Shown here in pieces: positions 8,123-16,451 of a DNA stretch of 64,000 bases. A program made the position numbers and the translations under genes. Each line of letters starts with the position of its first letter. Position 1 is the stretch's first letter. The stretch comes from Haloferax sulfurifontis ATCC BAA-897 (GTDB lineage: Archaea > Halobacteriota > Halobacteria > Halobacteriales > Haloferacaceae). The stretch covers positions 124,001-188,000 of the forward strand of contig NZ_AOLM01000028.1 of NCBI RefSeq assembly GCF_000337835.1, written 5' to 3'. A model generated the notes under the pieces. It was not told where the DNA came from. It worked only from the letters and a program-made list of their open reading frames with translations, and made no database searches.

Positions 8123-9273
8123 TGGCAACCAGCATCCACCTCGACACCGTCAGAAAGGAGTTTCGCACCCTCGGAAACACGCACGTCGCCGTCGACGACC
8201 TCAGCCTCGACATCCCCGAAGGCTCGTTCACGACTTTCGTCGGCCCCTCCGGCTGCGGGAAGACGACGACCCTGCGCATGTTGGCCGGGCTTGAGACGCC
8301 CACCTCGGGCACCGTCTCGTTCGGCGACGAGGACGTGACCGACCTCCCGCCGCAGGAGCGCAACGTCTCGATGGTGTTCCAGTCCATCGCGCTCTACCCG
8401 CACATGTCCGTCCGCGAGAACATCGGCTACGGCCTGAAGATTCACGGCGTCCCGAAGGCCGAGCGCGACGAGCGCATCGACGAGGCCGCCGCAGTCCTCC
8501 AAATCGAAGCGCAGTTGGAGAAGATGCCCGCCGAGCTCTCCGGCGGCCAACAACAGCGCGTCGCCCTCGGCGGCGCGTTCGTGCAGGACCCCGACGTACT
8601 GCTTCTGGACGAGCCGATGTCCGACCTCGACGCGAAGCTCAAGTCCGACCTCCGCGTCGAGATTCAGCGACTCCACCAGGAACTCGACACGACCGTCGTC
8701 TACGTCACCCACGACCAGACCGAGGCGATGACGATGAGCGACCAAGTGGTCCTCCTCCGCGACGGCGAACTCGCGCAGGTCGACCCGCCGAAACGGCTGT
8801 TCGACTACCCGAACTCGGAGTACGTCGCGCAGTTCATCGGCATGCCCTCGACCAACGTCGTCGACTGCGCGGTCGAGGCCGGAGACGGCGGAACTGCGCT
8901 CGTCGGCCCCGGGTTCGAGCTTTCGCTTCCGGCCGGCGTCGACGTCCCGGCCGCCGGTCGCGTCAGGCTCGGCATCCGGCCGCAGTACCTCGACGTGGGC
9001 TCCGAGGGGGCGTGTCGGCTCTCGGTCGACGTGGAGGTCGTCGAGACCCTCGGGACCGAGTCCGTGGTCCACGGCCGCCTCGAAGACGGCACCCCCTTCG
9101 ACGTGGTGAGCGACGCCGTCGACGACGCGGTCGCCGGCGACCGACTCGACGTGTCGTTCGACCTCGCCGACGCGTTCGTCTTCGGCGAGGACGGCGCGAC
9201 GGTACTCTTCGGCTCCGAGCGCGCCGGCGAGCGTTCGTCGTCGCCGGCGGGGACGGGGGGCGTCACTCCATGA
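8122..9273 (+). CDS. ABC transporter ATP-binding protein, MalK/UgpC type
   Basis: A 383-residue ATPase with an N-terminal nucleotide-binding domain and a C-terminal TOBE/OB domain (about 285-360). Walker A is GPSGCGKTT (41-49), the Q-loop Gln is near 87, the signature LSGGQ is at 139-143, Walker B is VLLLDEP (159-165) and the H-loop is VTHDQ. The segment after the signature reads QRVALGGAFVQDP where relatives have QRVALARALVRDP, so the usual Arg of ARA is lost. ATG 8122 overlaps the previous stop, and the gene overlaps the CoA-transferase start by 4 nt. Confidence 0.93.
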   Translation: MATSIHLDTVRKEFRTLGNTHVAVDDLSLDIPEGSFTTFVGPSGCGKTTTLRMLAGLETPTSGTVSFGDEDVTDLPPQERNVSMVFQSIALYPHMSVRENIGYGLKIHGVPKAERDERIDEAAAVLQIEAQLEKMPAELSGGQQQRVALGGAFVQDPDVLLLDEPMSDLDAKLKSDLRVEIQRLHQELDTTVVYVTHDQTEAMTMSDQVVLLRDGELAQVDPPKRLFDYPNSEYVAQFIGMPSTNVVDCAVEAGDGGTALVGPGFELSLPAGVDVPAAGRVRLGIRPQYLDVGSEGACRLSVDVEVVETLGTESVVHGRLEDGTPFDVVSDAVDDAVAGDRLDVSFDLADAFVFGEDGATVLFGSERAGERSSSPAGTGGVTP

Positions 9274-10535
9274 GCGGCGACAGCGCCGAGCGCGCCAAGA
9301 GCGCCAGCGCCGAGACTGCCGCGGACGCGACCGGCTCTGCGACCGCGTCGGAGACGTCCGGGCTCCCGCTCGACGGCGTGCGCGTCCTCGAACTCGGCCA
9401 CATCATCGCCGGGCCGTTCTGCTCGATGCTCCTCGCCGACCTCGGCGCGGACGTCATCAAGGTTGAACACCCGAAGGGCGGCGACCTCATCCGCGGGTCG
9501 TCGCCGGTCGGAAACAGCTCGTTCAACTACGTCAACCGGGACAAGCGGAGCCTCACGCTCGACCTCAAGTCCGACGCGGCGCTCGACGCGTTCTTCGACC
9601 TGCTCGACGAGACCGACGTGGTCGTCGAGAACTACGCGCCGGGAACCGCCGAGCGACTCGGCATCGGCTACGAGCAGTTGCGAGAGACGCATCCGGGGCT
9701 CGTCTACTGCTCCATCAAGGGGTTCAACCCCGGCCCCTACGAGTCGTACCCCGCGCTCGACCCCATCGCGGAGGCGCTGTCGGGGCTGATGAGCGTCACC
9801 GGCCACGAGGGGATGCCCCCGGTTCGGTCGGGCACGAGCATCGCCGACATGGCCGCGTCGTTCTACGGCGCGATAGCGGTCCTCGGGGCGCTCTACCGCC
9901 GCGACCGGACCGGCGAGGGGTCGAAGGTGACCGCGCCGCTGTTCGAGTCCACCGTCTCGATGATGGGCTACTGGCTCGCGTACACCGAGGCCTACGACGA
10001 CGTGCCGGGGCCGATGGGCGCGTCGCACCCCAACTGGGCACCCTACGACGTGTTCGAGACGGCCGACGACGAGTGGGTGTTCATCGGTCCCTCGGGCGAG
10101 CGCCAGTGGGCGGCGCTCTGCGAGGCGCTCGGGCTCGACCTCCACGAGGACGACCGGTTCGACACGCTCCCGGACCGCCGGGAGAACCTCGACGAACTCA
10201 TGGACCTGCTCCGCGCCGAGTGCGAGACGCTCCCCGCGGCCGACCTCGTCGCCGGCCTGCGGGAGGTCGGCGTCCCCGTCGCCAAGGTGAACTCGATGGA
10301 CGAGGTCGCGGAGGACCCCCACCTGCGGGCGACCGACTTCTTCACCGAGGTCGAGACCGCCGAGGGAACGTCGCGGTCGGTCAGCGTCCCGCGGTTCCCC
10401 GTCGTCGCCAGCGGCTTCGACCGCCCCGACTCGACCGACCCGCCGAAGCTCGGCGAGCACACCGAGGCCATCCTCTCGTCGCTCGGCTACGACGACGCCG
10501 ACATCGACGCGCTCCGGCGCGCGGGAGGTGTCTGA
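9270..10535 (+). CDS. Class III CoA-transferase (CaiB/BaiF/formyl-CoA transferase family)
   Basis: A 421-residue enzyme that moves CoA between carboxylic acids, in the cytoplasm. Family motifs are LDGVRVLELGHIIAGPF near residue 33, GADVIKVEHPKGGDLIRG, and DPIAEALSGLMSVTGHEG near residue 170. The Asp of that last motif is the expected covalent catalytic residue. An unusual acidic, Ala/Ser-rich tail (residues 1-30) precedes the fold. ATG 9270 overlaps the ATPase by ATGA, and the next gene begins directly after the stop. Substrates are unknown. The operon suggests that it activates whatever the ABC importer takes up, or the product of the next enzyme. Confidence 0.88.
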   Translation: MSGDSAERAKSASAETAADATGSATASETSGLPLDGVRVLELGHIIAGPFCSMLLADLGADVIKVEHPKGGDLIRGSSPVGNSSFNYVNRDKRSLTLDLKSDAALDAFFDLLDETDVVVENYAPGTAERLGIGYEQLRETHPGLVYCSIKGFNPGPYESYPALDPIAEALSGLMSVTGHEGMPPVRSGTSIADMAASFYGAIAVLGALYRRDRTGEGSKVTAPLFESTVSMMGYWLAYTEAYDDVPGPMGASHPNWAPYDVFETADDEWVFIGPSGERQWAALCEALGLDLHEDDRFDTLPDRRENLDELMDLLRAECETLPAADLVAGLREVGVPVAKVNSMDEVAEDPHLRATDFFTEVETAEGTSRSVSVPRFPVVASGFDRPDSTDPPKLGEHTEAILSSLGYDDADIDALRRAGGV

Positions 10536-11627
10536 ATGGCCGCCGCGGAGCCAGTCCTCCTCGACGTGACCTGCCGCGAGGGCGAACAGCGGCCCGGCGC
10601 GTCCTACACGACGGAGCAGAAAGTCGCGGCCGTCCGCGCCCTCGACGACCTCGGCGTCGACTACGTGCAGGTCGGCTTCCCGATTGCGGGCGCACGGACC
10701 GGCGAGGTCTGCGACGCGGTCGACGTGGAGACGAAGCTGACGGGCATCGCCCGCGCCGTCCCGAAAGACGTCGAGGCCGCGGTCGACGCCGGCGTCGACG
10801 TCATCGACGTGTTCGCGCCGACCAGCGAGCGACAGCGGACCGAACTGCTCGGGAAGGACGAGGACGAACTGCGCTCGCTCGTCGGCGAGACGGTCGACGC
10901 CGCGGCCGAGACCGGGCTGGAAGTCCACTTCACCGCGATGGACGGCTTCCGGACCGACCCCGCGTTCCTCGGCGGCCTGTTCGACTCGATAGACGCGACG
11001 TACCTCACTATCGCGGACACCGTGGGCTCGAAGACGCCGTTCGAGGTGTCGTCGTTCCTCCACGACCTCGACGCCGACCCGACCCGCCTCGGCGTCCACT
11101 TCCACGACGACCTCGGCGTCGCCACGGCCAACGCGCTCACCGCGGTCGCCCACGACGTGCAGAAGGTGGACGTGTCGGTCGCCGGCATCGGCGAGCGCGC
11201 CGGCAACGTCCCCGTCGAGGAGTTCGTCGTCGCGGCCGAGACGAGTCGCGCCGTGAACCGCCCCGCGCTCGACCCCTCGACGCTCATCCCCCGGGCGAAC
11301 GACGTGTTGACGGCGCTCGGCGAGTCGGTGCCGGCGGAGAAATCGGTGCTCGGGTCGGACGTGTTCTCTCACGAGTCCGGACTCCACACGGCGGCGATGC
11401 TGGACGACCCGGCGACGTTCGAGCCGTTCGACCCGGCGGCCTTCGGCGGGTCGCGGACGCTCTACTTCGGCCCGCAGAGCGGGACCGGCGCGGCCCGGCG
11501 GCTCTTGGAGCGCGTCGGCGACGACGACCCCGACGAGACGCGGGTCGCGGCGCTCGTCGAGACGTTACGGGCGCTGGACGAACCGGTTCCGACCGACGAG
11601 GCGCTGGACATCGCCCGTCGGCTCTGA
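10536..11627 (+). CDS. Homocitrate/2-isopropylmalate synthase-family enzyme (DRE-TIM metallolyase)
   Basis: A 363-residue TIM-barrel enzyme of the LeuA/NifV/CimA group, which condenses acetyl-CoA with a 2-oxoacid. Visible motifs are DVTCREGEQRPG (metal and substrate loop, with Glu as in homocitrate synthases), HFHDDLGVATAN (metal-binding His-x-His), IGERAGNVPVEE and SHESGLH. It lacks the C-terminal LeuA allosteric domain of about 130 residues, so leucine feedback is unlikely. It starts one base after the CoA-transferase stop. Alternatives are an HMG-CoA-lyase-like cleavage role or a citramalate/homocitrate synthase; the GERAGN motif favours a synthase. The true substrate cannot be read from sequence. 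Confidence 0.85.
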   Translation: MAAAEPVLLDVTCREGEQRPGASYTTEQKVAAVRALDDLGVDYVQVGFPIAGARTGEVCDAVDVETKLTGIARAVPKDVEAAVDAGVDVIDVFAPTSERQRTELLGKDEDELRSLVGETVDAAAETGLEVHFTAMDGFRTDPAFLGGLFDSIDATYLTIADTVGSKTPFEVSSFLHDLDADPTRLGVHFHDDLGVATANALTAVAHDVQKVDVSVAGIGERAGNVPVEEFVVAAETSRAVNRPALDPSTLIPRANDVLTALGESVPAEKSVLGSDVFSHESGLHTAAMLDDPATFEPFDPAAFGGSRTLYFGPQSGTGAARRLLERVGDDDPDETRVAALVETLRALDEPVPTDEALDIARRL

Positions 11628-11680
11628 GTCGGCGCTGTTTCGGCGCTCAGTCCGACGCTACGTCGGACCGGTCGACGCCC

Positions 11681-12409
11681 TCAGTACTCGGTCCCTTTTC
11701 TCGCGCGCTGGCCGGCGTCGATGGGGTGTTTCCCCTTTCGGACGTCGGTCACGAGGTCCGCGGCGTCGTAGATATAGGTCGGCTCCTCGTGGCTCCCGGT
11801 CAACACGAGTTCGAGATGCTCGGGCTTGCGCTCCACGAGGTCGAGCACGTCGGCCTCGTCGAGCAGTCCCATCGCCACGGCGTAGAGCATCTCGTCGATG
11901 ATGAGGAGGTGAACGCCCGCTTCCGGCGGGCCGTCGAGGTCGAGCGGTGCCGAGAGGTCGGCGTCGGCCGCGGCGTCGACGACTTCGCGCGCCCGGTCGA
12001 GGCCGGCGGCGACCTGCGCCTCGTGGTCTGCGTCGTCGCTCCCGTCGGCCATGCCGGCCCAGCCGTAGTGGCCGAGGTTCTCGAAGGAGAAACCGGGCAT
12101 CGCGTCGATGGCGTTGTACTCGCCGCGGACGGCCTCGACGGAGTCCGCGCCGCCCTTCAGGAACTGGAGCATGTGGACGCGGTAGCCGTGGCCGGCGGCG
12201 CGGAAACCCATGCCCATCGCGGCCGTGGTCTTGCCCTTGCCGTCGCCCCACCACACCTGCACGAGGCCGAAGTCGTCGGGCGCGGCGGGTTCGATGGCGG
12301 CCGCCTCGGGGCGGACGCCGCGGCCGGGCGTGTTCGCCCGGACCGAGTCGGGGGTGGTCTCGTCGTCTGTCTCGGGGGTTCCGTCGGGTGTGTCGGATGC
12401 GTCGGTCAT
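11681..12409 (-). CDS. cobA: Cob(I)yrinic acid a,c-diamide adenosyltransferase (CobA type)
   Basis: A 242-residue enzyme that adds the 5-deoxyadenosyl group of ATP to reduced corrinoid. The P-loop variant GDGKGKTT is at about 55-62, followed by AAMGMGFRAAGHGYRVHMLQ and the Walker B-like HLLIIDEMLYAV, all typical of CobA/CobO. Residues 1-45 form an acidic Thr/Pro-rich extension not found in bacterial CobA. It lies 69 bp downstream of cobyrinate diamide synthase on the same strand, so the two probably form a cobalamin operon. Confidence 0.93.
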   Translation of the reverse strand: MTDASDTPDGTPETDDETTPDSVRANTPGRGVRPEAAAIEPAAPDDFGLVQVWWGDGKGKTTAAMGMGFRAAGHGYRVHMLQFLKGGADSVEAVRGEYNAIDAMPGFSFENLGHYGWAGMADGSDDADHEAQVAAGLDRAREVVDAAADADLSAPLDLDGPPEAGVHLLIIDEMLYAVAMGLLDEADVLDLVERKPEHLELVLTGSHEEPTYIYDAADLVTDVRKGKHPIDAGQRARKGTEY

Positions 12410-12478
12410 CGTTGGGTTCGAAGTCGGGTGTCGCAGTCGGGTCGAAGTTGGTCGGTCGTCGGTCGGTGCTCGTCGCAG

Positions 12479-13807
12479 TCAGTCCGTCAGCCGCGAGACG
12501 AAGCGGTCGAACGCCCCGCTTTCGGGGTGGACGTGGGCGTAGGTTCCCAGCGTCCGGTACTCGGTGAGCCCCTCGCGGCCGTCGATACCGGTCCCGCGTT
12601 CCACGTCGAAGGCGAAGCGGGCGTCGGTCGCCGGGTCAGCCGACGAGTAGTGGAACTCGTGGCCGCGGAGCGTCTCGCCCGCGTCGGCGGTCAGCGTCCC
12701 GTCGGTCGCGCGGAGTTCGACGTGGTCGAGCGCTTGATAGCGCTCCCGCATCGTCACGTCGGCCGGGAGGATTCCGGCCATCTCGTGGGTGTCGCCGTCG
12801 GTCGTCGTCAGCGACTCGGCGAGCGCCATCAGGCCGCCGCACTCGCCGAACACCGGCAGGCCGTCGGCCGCGCGGTCGGCGAGCGCGGAGAGCGTCGGAG
12901 ACGACGCGAGTTCCGCGGCGAACCGCTCTGGGTAGCCGCCGGGGAGGTAGACGCCGTCGCAGTCGGGGAGGTCGTCGCCGCCGACCGGCGAGACGTACGA
13001 GACTGCGCCGAGTGATTCCAGCCTGTCGAGGGTCGAGGGGTAGACGAAACAGAACGCCTCGTCGCGGGCGACGGCGACCGTCGGGCCGTCGGAATCCGTC
13101 GCTTGGGCCGCCTCGGCCCGAACGCCAACTTCGAACTCCTCGGTGTCCCAGCCGGGTTCCCGAGCCACCTCCGCGAGCGCGTCGGCGCGAATCCCGTCGG
13201 CCGCGGCGTCGAGCGCCTCGTCGGACAGCGGTGCCTCGTCGCCGAGGTGGAGGCCGAGGTGGCGCTCCGGGATTTCGAGGTCGCCGCTCGGCGGGATTCG
13301 GCCGAGATACGGCAGTTCCTCGGGGAGCGCGTCGCGGATACCCTCGGCGTGGCGGCCGCCGTGGGCGCGGGAGGCGATGACGCCGGCCACGTCGGCGTCG
13401 ATGCCCATCCGGTCCGCGTAGGCCCGAAAGCCGTAGGCCGTCGCCGCGACGCTCTGCATCCCGGCTCTCGCGTCCGCGACGAGGACGACGGGGAGGTCGA
13501 GGAGAGCGGCGACGCGGGCGGTCGAGGTGTCGCCGTCGTACAGGCCCATCATACCCTCGACGACGCAGATGTCGCCCTCGCCGCGGGCGTAGGTCCGGCG
13601 CATGCCGTCGTCGCCTTCGAGCCACGGGTCGAGACTCCGCGACGGTTTCCCGACGACGGCGGCGTGATGCGAGGGGTCGATGAAGTCGGGGCCGGCCTTG
13701 GCGGGTTGGACCTCGTACCCCTCGCGTTCGAGCGCGCGGCACACCGCGAGCGTCGTGACGGTCTTCCCGACGCCGGAGGCCGTGCCGGCGACGACGACGC
13801 CTCTCAT
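12479..13807 (-). CDS. cbiA: Cobyrinate a,c-diamide synthase
   Basis: A 442-residue glutamine amidotransferase-ATPase that amidates the a and c side chains of cobyrinic acid using ATP and glutamine. The N-terminal P-loop is GTASGVGKT (8-16), with KAGPDFIDPSHH at about 37-48 for nucleotide and substrate binding. The C-terminal GATase domain has the nucleophile Cys323 in FGECGGLMAL and a His in the GHEFHYS segment. Length and domain order match CbiA/CobB. It is transcribed toward cobA. Confidence 0.95.
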   Translation of the reverse strand: MRGVVVAGTASGVGKTVTTLAVCRALEREGYEVQPAKAGPDFIDPSHHAAVVGKPSRSLDPWLEGDDGMRRTYARGEGDICVVEGMMGLYDGDTSTARVAALLDLPVVLVADARAGMQSVAATAYGFRAYADRMGIDADVAGVIASRAHGGRHAEGIRDALPEELPYLGRIPPSGDLEIPERHLGLHLGDEAPLSDEALDAAADGIRADALAEVAREPGWDTEEFEVGVRAEAAQATDSDGPTVAVARDEAFCFVYPSTLDRLESLGAVSYVSPVGGDDLPDCDGVYLPGGYPERFAAELASSPTLSALADRAADGLPVFGECGGLMALAESLTTTDGDTHEMAGILPADVTMRERYQALDHVELRATDGTLTADAGETLRGHEFHYSSADPATDARFAFDVERGTGIDGREGLTEYRTLGTYAHVHPESGAFDRFVSRLTD

Positions 13808-13975
13808 CTCGCCACCGCGGTCCGGGTCGCGGACGGCGCTTCCGAGGGGTCGCTCGCGGGGCGAGACGGGGGTTCGGCAGTCATATCAACAAGTGGAATT
13901 TCAGTAGTCAAAGTTGTATTGGGTTCAGCTGGGTCACCGCCGGCACCGTTCGGCGACTCGCGTCTCGCGTCTCGC

Positions 13976-14989
13976 TCAGTTCCAGAGGTCGTACATGTCG
14001 TCTTCGACGCCGTCGGCGTGGTGGGTTCCGTCGTAGACGACGCCCGGGTCCGCGTCCGGGGCTGTCTCCGCCTCAGCGCCCGCGTTCGTGCCGTCGCCCG
14101 CCGCTTCGACGGTTCCGACGACCGTCGCCTCGATGGCCTCGCGTTCGAGCGCGGCGAGCACGTTGTCGGCCTCGTCCTCGGGGACCGCCGCGAGGAGCGC
14201 GCCGGAGCCGAGAATCCGCATCGGGTCGACGCCCATCGCGTCGCAGAGCGCCCGCGTCTCGGGGCGGACGGGCACGTCGTCGCCGTCGACCTCGATGCGG
14301 ACGCCGGAAGCGCAGGCGAGTTCGACCAGTCCGTTGAGGACGCCGCCCTCGGTCGGGTCGTGCATCGCGGTGGCGACGGGCGCGAGCACGGCGGACTCGG
14401 GCAGGACGCTGATGTCGTCGAAGAACCCCGCGGCGCGGTCGATGGCCGCGGCGTCGACGCCGGCGGCATCGAGGTCGGCGCGGAAGTCGGTGGCGAGGAC
14501 GGCGGTGCCCTCGACCCCGGCCCCCTTGGTGAGAATCACCGCGTCGCCGGGTTCCGCGCCGCTCGTCGGGACGTACCGTTCGGTCGGCCCCATGCAGGTG
14601 AGCGAGAGGAGCGGACGCGAGAGCCCGGCGACCGTCTCGGTGTGGCCGCCGATGATGCTGATTCCGAGTCTGCTGGCCTCCGCGTCGAGTTGGGCGGTGA
14701 TGTCGTCGAGGAGGTCCACGTCCGGTTCGGGGAGGAGGACGGTGCTCACGAGCCACTCGGGGACGCCCCCGCAGGCGGCCACGTCGTTGCTGGCGATGGC
14801 GACGCCGAGCGTGCCGATGCGCTCGGCGGCGAGCGAGATGGGGTCGGTGCTGACGACCATCGTCCCCTCGCCGGTGGCGACGGCGGCGGCGTCCTCGCCG
14901 TAGCCGGCCCCGACGAGCAGGTCGTCGTTGGGTGCCCCCGTCCGCGAGAAGACGTAGCGGTCGAGGTCCGCAGGTGAGAGTTTGCCCAT
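13976..14989 (-). CDS. AIR synthase-related protein (HypE/SelD/PurM fold)
   Basis: A 337-residue protein of the PurM superfamily: an N-terminal AIRS domain (about 30-140) with YGEDAAAV and STDPISL, and an AIRS_C domain (about 150-305) with ILTKGAGVEGTAVLA, HDPTEGG and ILGSGALLAAV. The layout is HypE-like, but it lacks the C-terminal PxxC tail of HypE and the Cys/Sec of SelD, so neither assignment is safe. It is probably an ATP-dependent enzyme of unknown substrate. The tail (310-337) is acidic and ends at YDLWN. ATG 14989 gives the canonical MGKLSPADLDRYVF start. It faces away from the aminotransferase at 15080. Confidence 0.85.
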   Translation of the reverse strand: MGKLSPADLDRYVFSRTGAPNDDLLVGAGYGEDAAAVATGEGTMVVSTDPISLAAERIGTLGVAIASNDVAACGGVPEWLVSTVLLPEPDVDLLDDITAQLDAEASRLGISIIGGHTETVAGLSRPLLSLTCMGPTERYVPTSGAEPGDAVILTKGAGVEGTAVLATDFRADLDAAGVDAAAIDRAAGFFDDISVLPESAVLAPVATAMHDPTEGGVLNGLVELACASGVRIEVDGDDVPVRPETRALCDAMGVDPMRILGSGALLAAVPEDEADNVLAALEREAIEATVVGTVEAAGDGTNAGAEAETAPDADPGVVYDGTHHADGVEDDMYDLWN

Positions 14990-15079
14990 ACACGTGGCTG
15001 ACGGCGAGGGCGCTTTTGTGCCTTCCCGTCCGCCGGCGGATGCCGTACTGCTAAGACGCTCTGTTCGTAACCGCAATCC

Positions 15080-16135
15080 ATGCTGATGACACCCGGCCCC
15101 ACGGCCGTTCCGCCGCGGGTCCGCGACCGACTGAGCGAGCCGATGCCGAACCCCGACATCGAGCAGTCCTTCTTCGACACCTACGACGGGGTCTGCGAGA
15201 AGCTTCAGCGCGTCTACGACACCGACGACGACGTGGTCGTCATGGGCGGCGAGGGAATCCTCGGCCTCGAAGCCGCCATCGCCTCGACGGTCGCCCCCGG
15301 CGACGACGTGCTCTGCGTCTCGAACGGCCTCTACGGCGACGGTTTCGCCGACTTCGTCGAGAGCTACGGCGGCGAGCCGACGCTCGTCGGTGCCGACTAC
15401 ACCGACCCGCTCGACGTGGCTGGCGTCGAAGCCGCGCTCGACGACGGCGGGTTCGACGTCGCCACGATGGTCCACTGCGAGACGCCGACGGGCACGCTCA
15501 ACGACATCGCGCCGGTGCTCGAACTCTGCCACGACCACGGCGTGCTGACCGTCGTCGACGCCGTCTCCTCGCTCGGCGGGACGCCCGTTCCGAGCGAGCA
15601 CATCGACATCAACCTCGGCGCGTCCCAGAAGGCGTTTAGCTCGCCGCCGGGGCTGACGACGGCCGCCGTCAGCGACCGCGCGTGGGAGGTCGTCGAGGAG
15701 CGCGACCCCGACTCCCTCTACACGAACCTCCTCCCGTGGCGCGACACGAGCGAGGGCTTCCCGTACACCCACCTCGGCGCGAACGTCGCCGCCCTCGACG
15801 AGTCGCTGTCGATGCTCCTCGAAGAAGGGCTCGACGTCGTCTACGAGCGCCACGAGGCGGCCGCCGCGCACTGCCGCGAGCGCGGGGCCGACCTCGGCCT
15901 CGACCTCTACCCCGACGCCGAGCGGAGCGCCCCGACGGTGACGGCGTTCCACCTCCCCGGCGAGGCAAAGCGCGTCCAAGCGGAACTCGAAACCGACCAC
16001 GACATCGTCGTCGCCACCGGGCTCGCCGACCTCGCCGACGATATCCTGCGCGTCGGCCACATGGGCTACAACGCCGACGTGGAGAAAGTCGACCGCGTGA
16101 TGGACGCGCTCGAACAGACGGACACCGCGAGATAA
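15080..16135 (+). CDS. Class V aminotransferase (alanine/serine-glyoxylate aminotransferase family)
   Basis: A 351-residue PLP enzyme of the AGXT/SgaA/phosphonate-transaminase group. It opens with TPGPTAVPPRVRDRL, has GEGILGLEAA for the PLP phosphate, VDAVSSLGG with the cofactor-contacting Asp at 160, and the Schiff-base Lys184 in LGASQKAFSSPPGL. Members use alanine, serine or aspartate with glyoxylate or pyruvate, and the exact pair cannot be read here. It is divergent from the AIR synthase-like gene with 90 bp between them. Confidence 0.9.
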   Translation: MLMTPGPTAVPPRVRDRLSEPMPNPDIEQSFFDTYDGVCEKLQRVYDTDDDVVVMGGEGILGLEAAIASTVAPGDDVLCVSNGLYGDGFADFVESYGGEPTLVGADYTDPLDVAGVEAALDDGGFDVATMVHCETPTGTLNDIAPVLELCHDHGVLTVVDAVSSLGGTPVPSEHIDINLGASQKAFSSPPGLTTAAVSDRAWEVVEERDPDSLYTNLLPWRDTSEGFPYTHLGANVAALDESLSMLLEEGLDVVYERHEAAAAHCRERGADLGLDLYPDAERSAPTVTAFHLPGEAKRVQAELETDHDIVVATGLADLADDILRVGHMGYNADVEKVDRVMDALEQTDTAR

Positions 16136-16451
16136 GGGACAGTTCGTACGCAGCGGAACTGCTCAGTTACGCGGACCCAGTCGGTAGGGTAGGGTCGCTT
16201 CCGGTGCTGCTCGTCGTTCTCGGGGCAGTCGTCGCCACCGAGAGCCTCTCGGCGTACACGAGGGCGCTCGTTTGATGACGGGGAGGGGGAATTGAGGCGG
16301 CGGTACTGCGTGAACTCGAGAGCAGTCTGGCGATTCGCCGGAGCCGAGTGTTCCGCTTGAGCCCTCTCTTGCTGGCTCAGACCGGAACCAACGCCCAAGT
16401 CGGTTCCACACCGCAGCGTCTCGTCCGGGATTACAACGGCAGAGCACCGGC
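16136..16451. other. Intergenic stretch with no gene recognised
   Basis: 316 bases lie between the convergent aminotransferase and surface-protein genes. Open frames exist on both strands but have no family-like motifs and read as frame shadows. No clear hairpin, repeat or RNA gene was seen. Confidence 0.5.

Noticed and set aside
8805-11387. Minus-strand open frame of 860 codons
   Set aside because: It lies opposite the CoA-transferase and synthase-family genes, which have full catalytic motifs.
10073-13015. Plus-strand open frame of 980 codons
   Set aside because: It covers the synthase-family gene out of frame and the cobalamin genes antisense. The sequence is Arg-rich and without family motifs.
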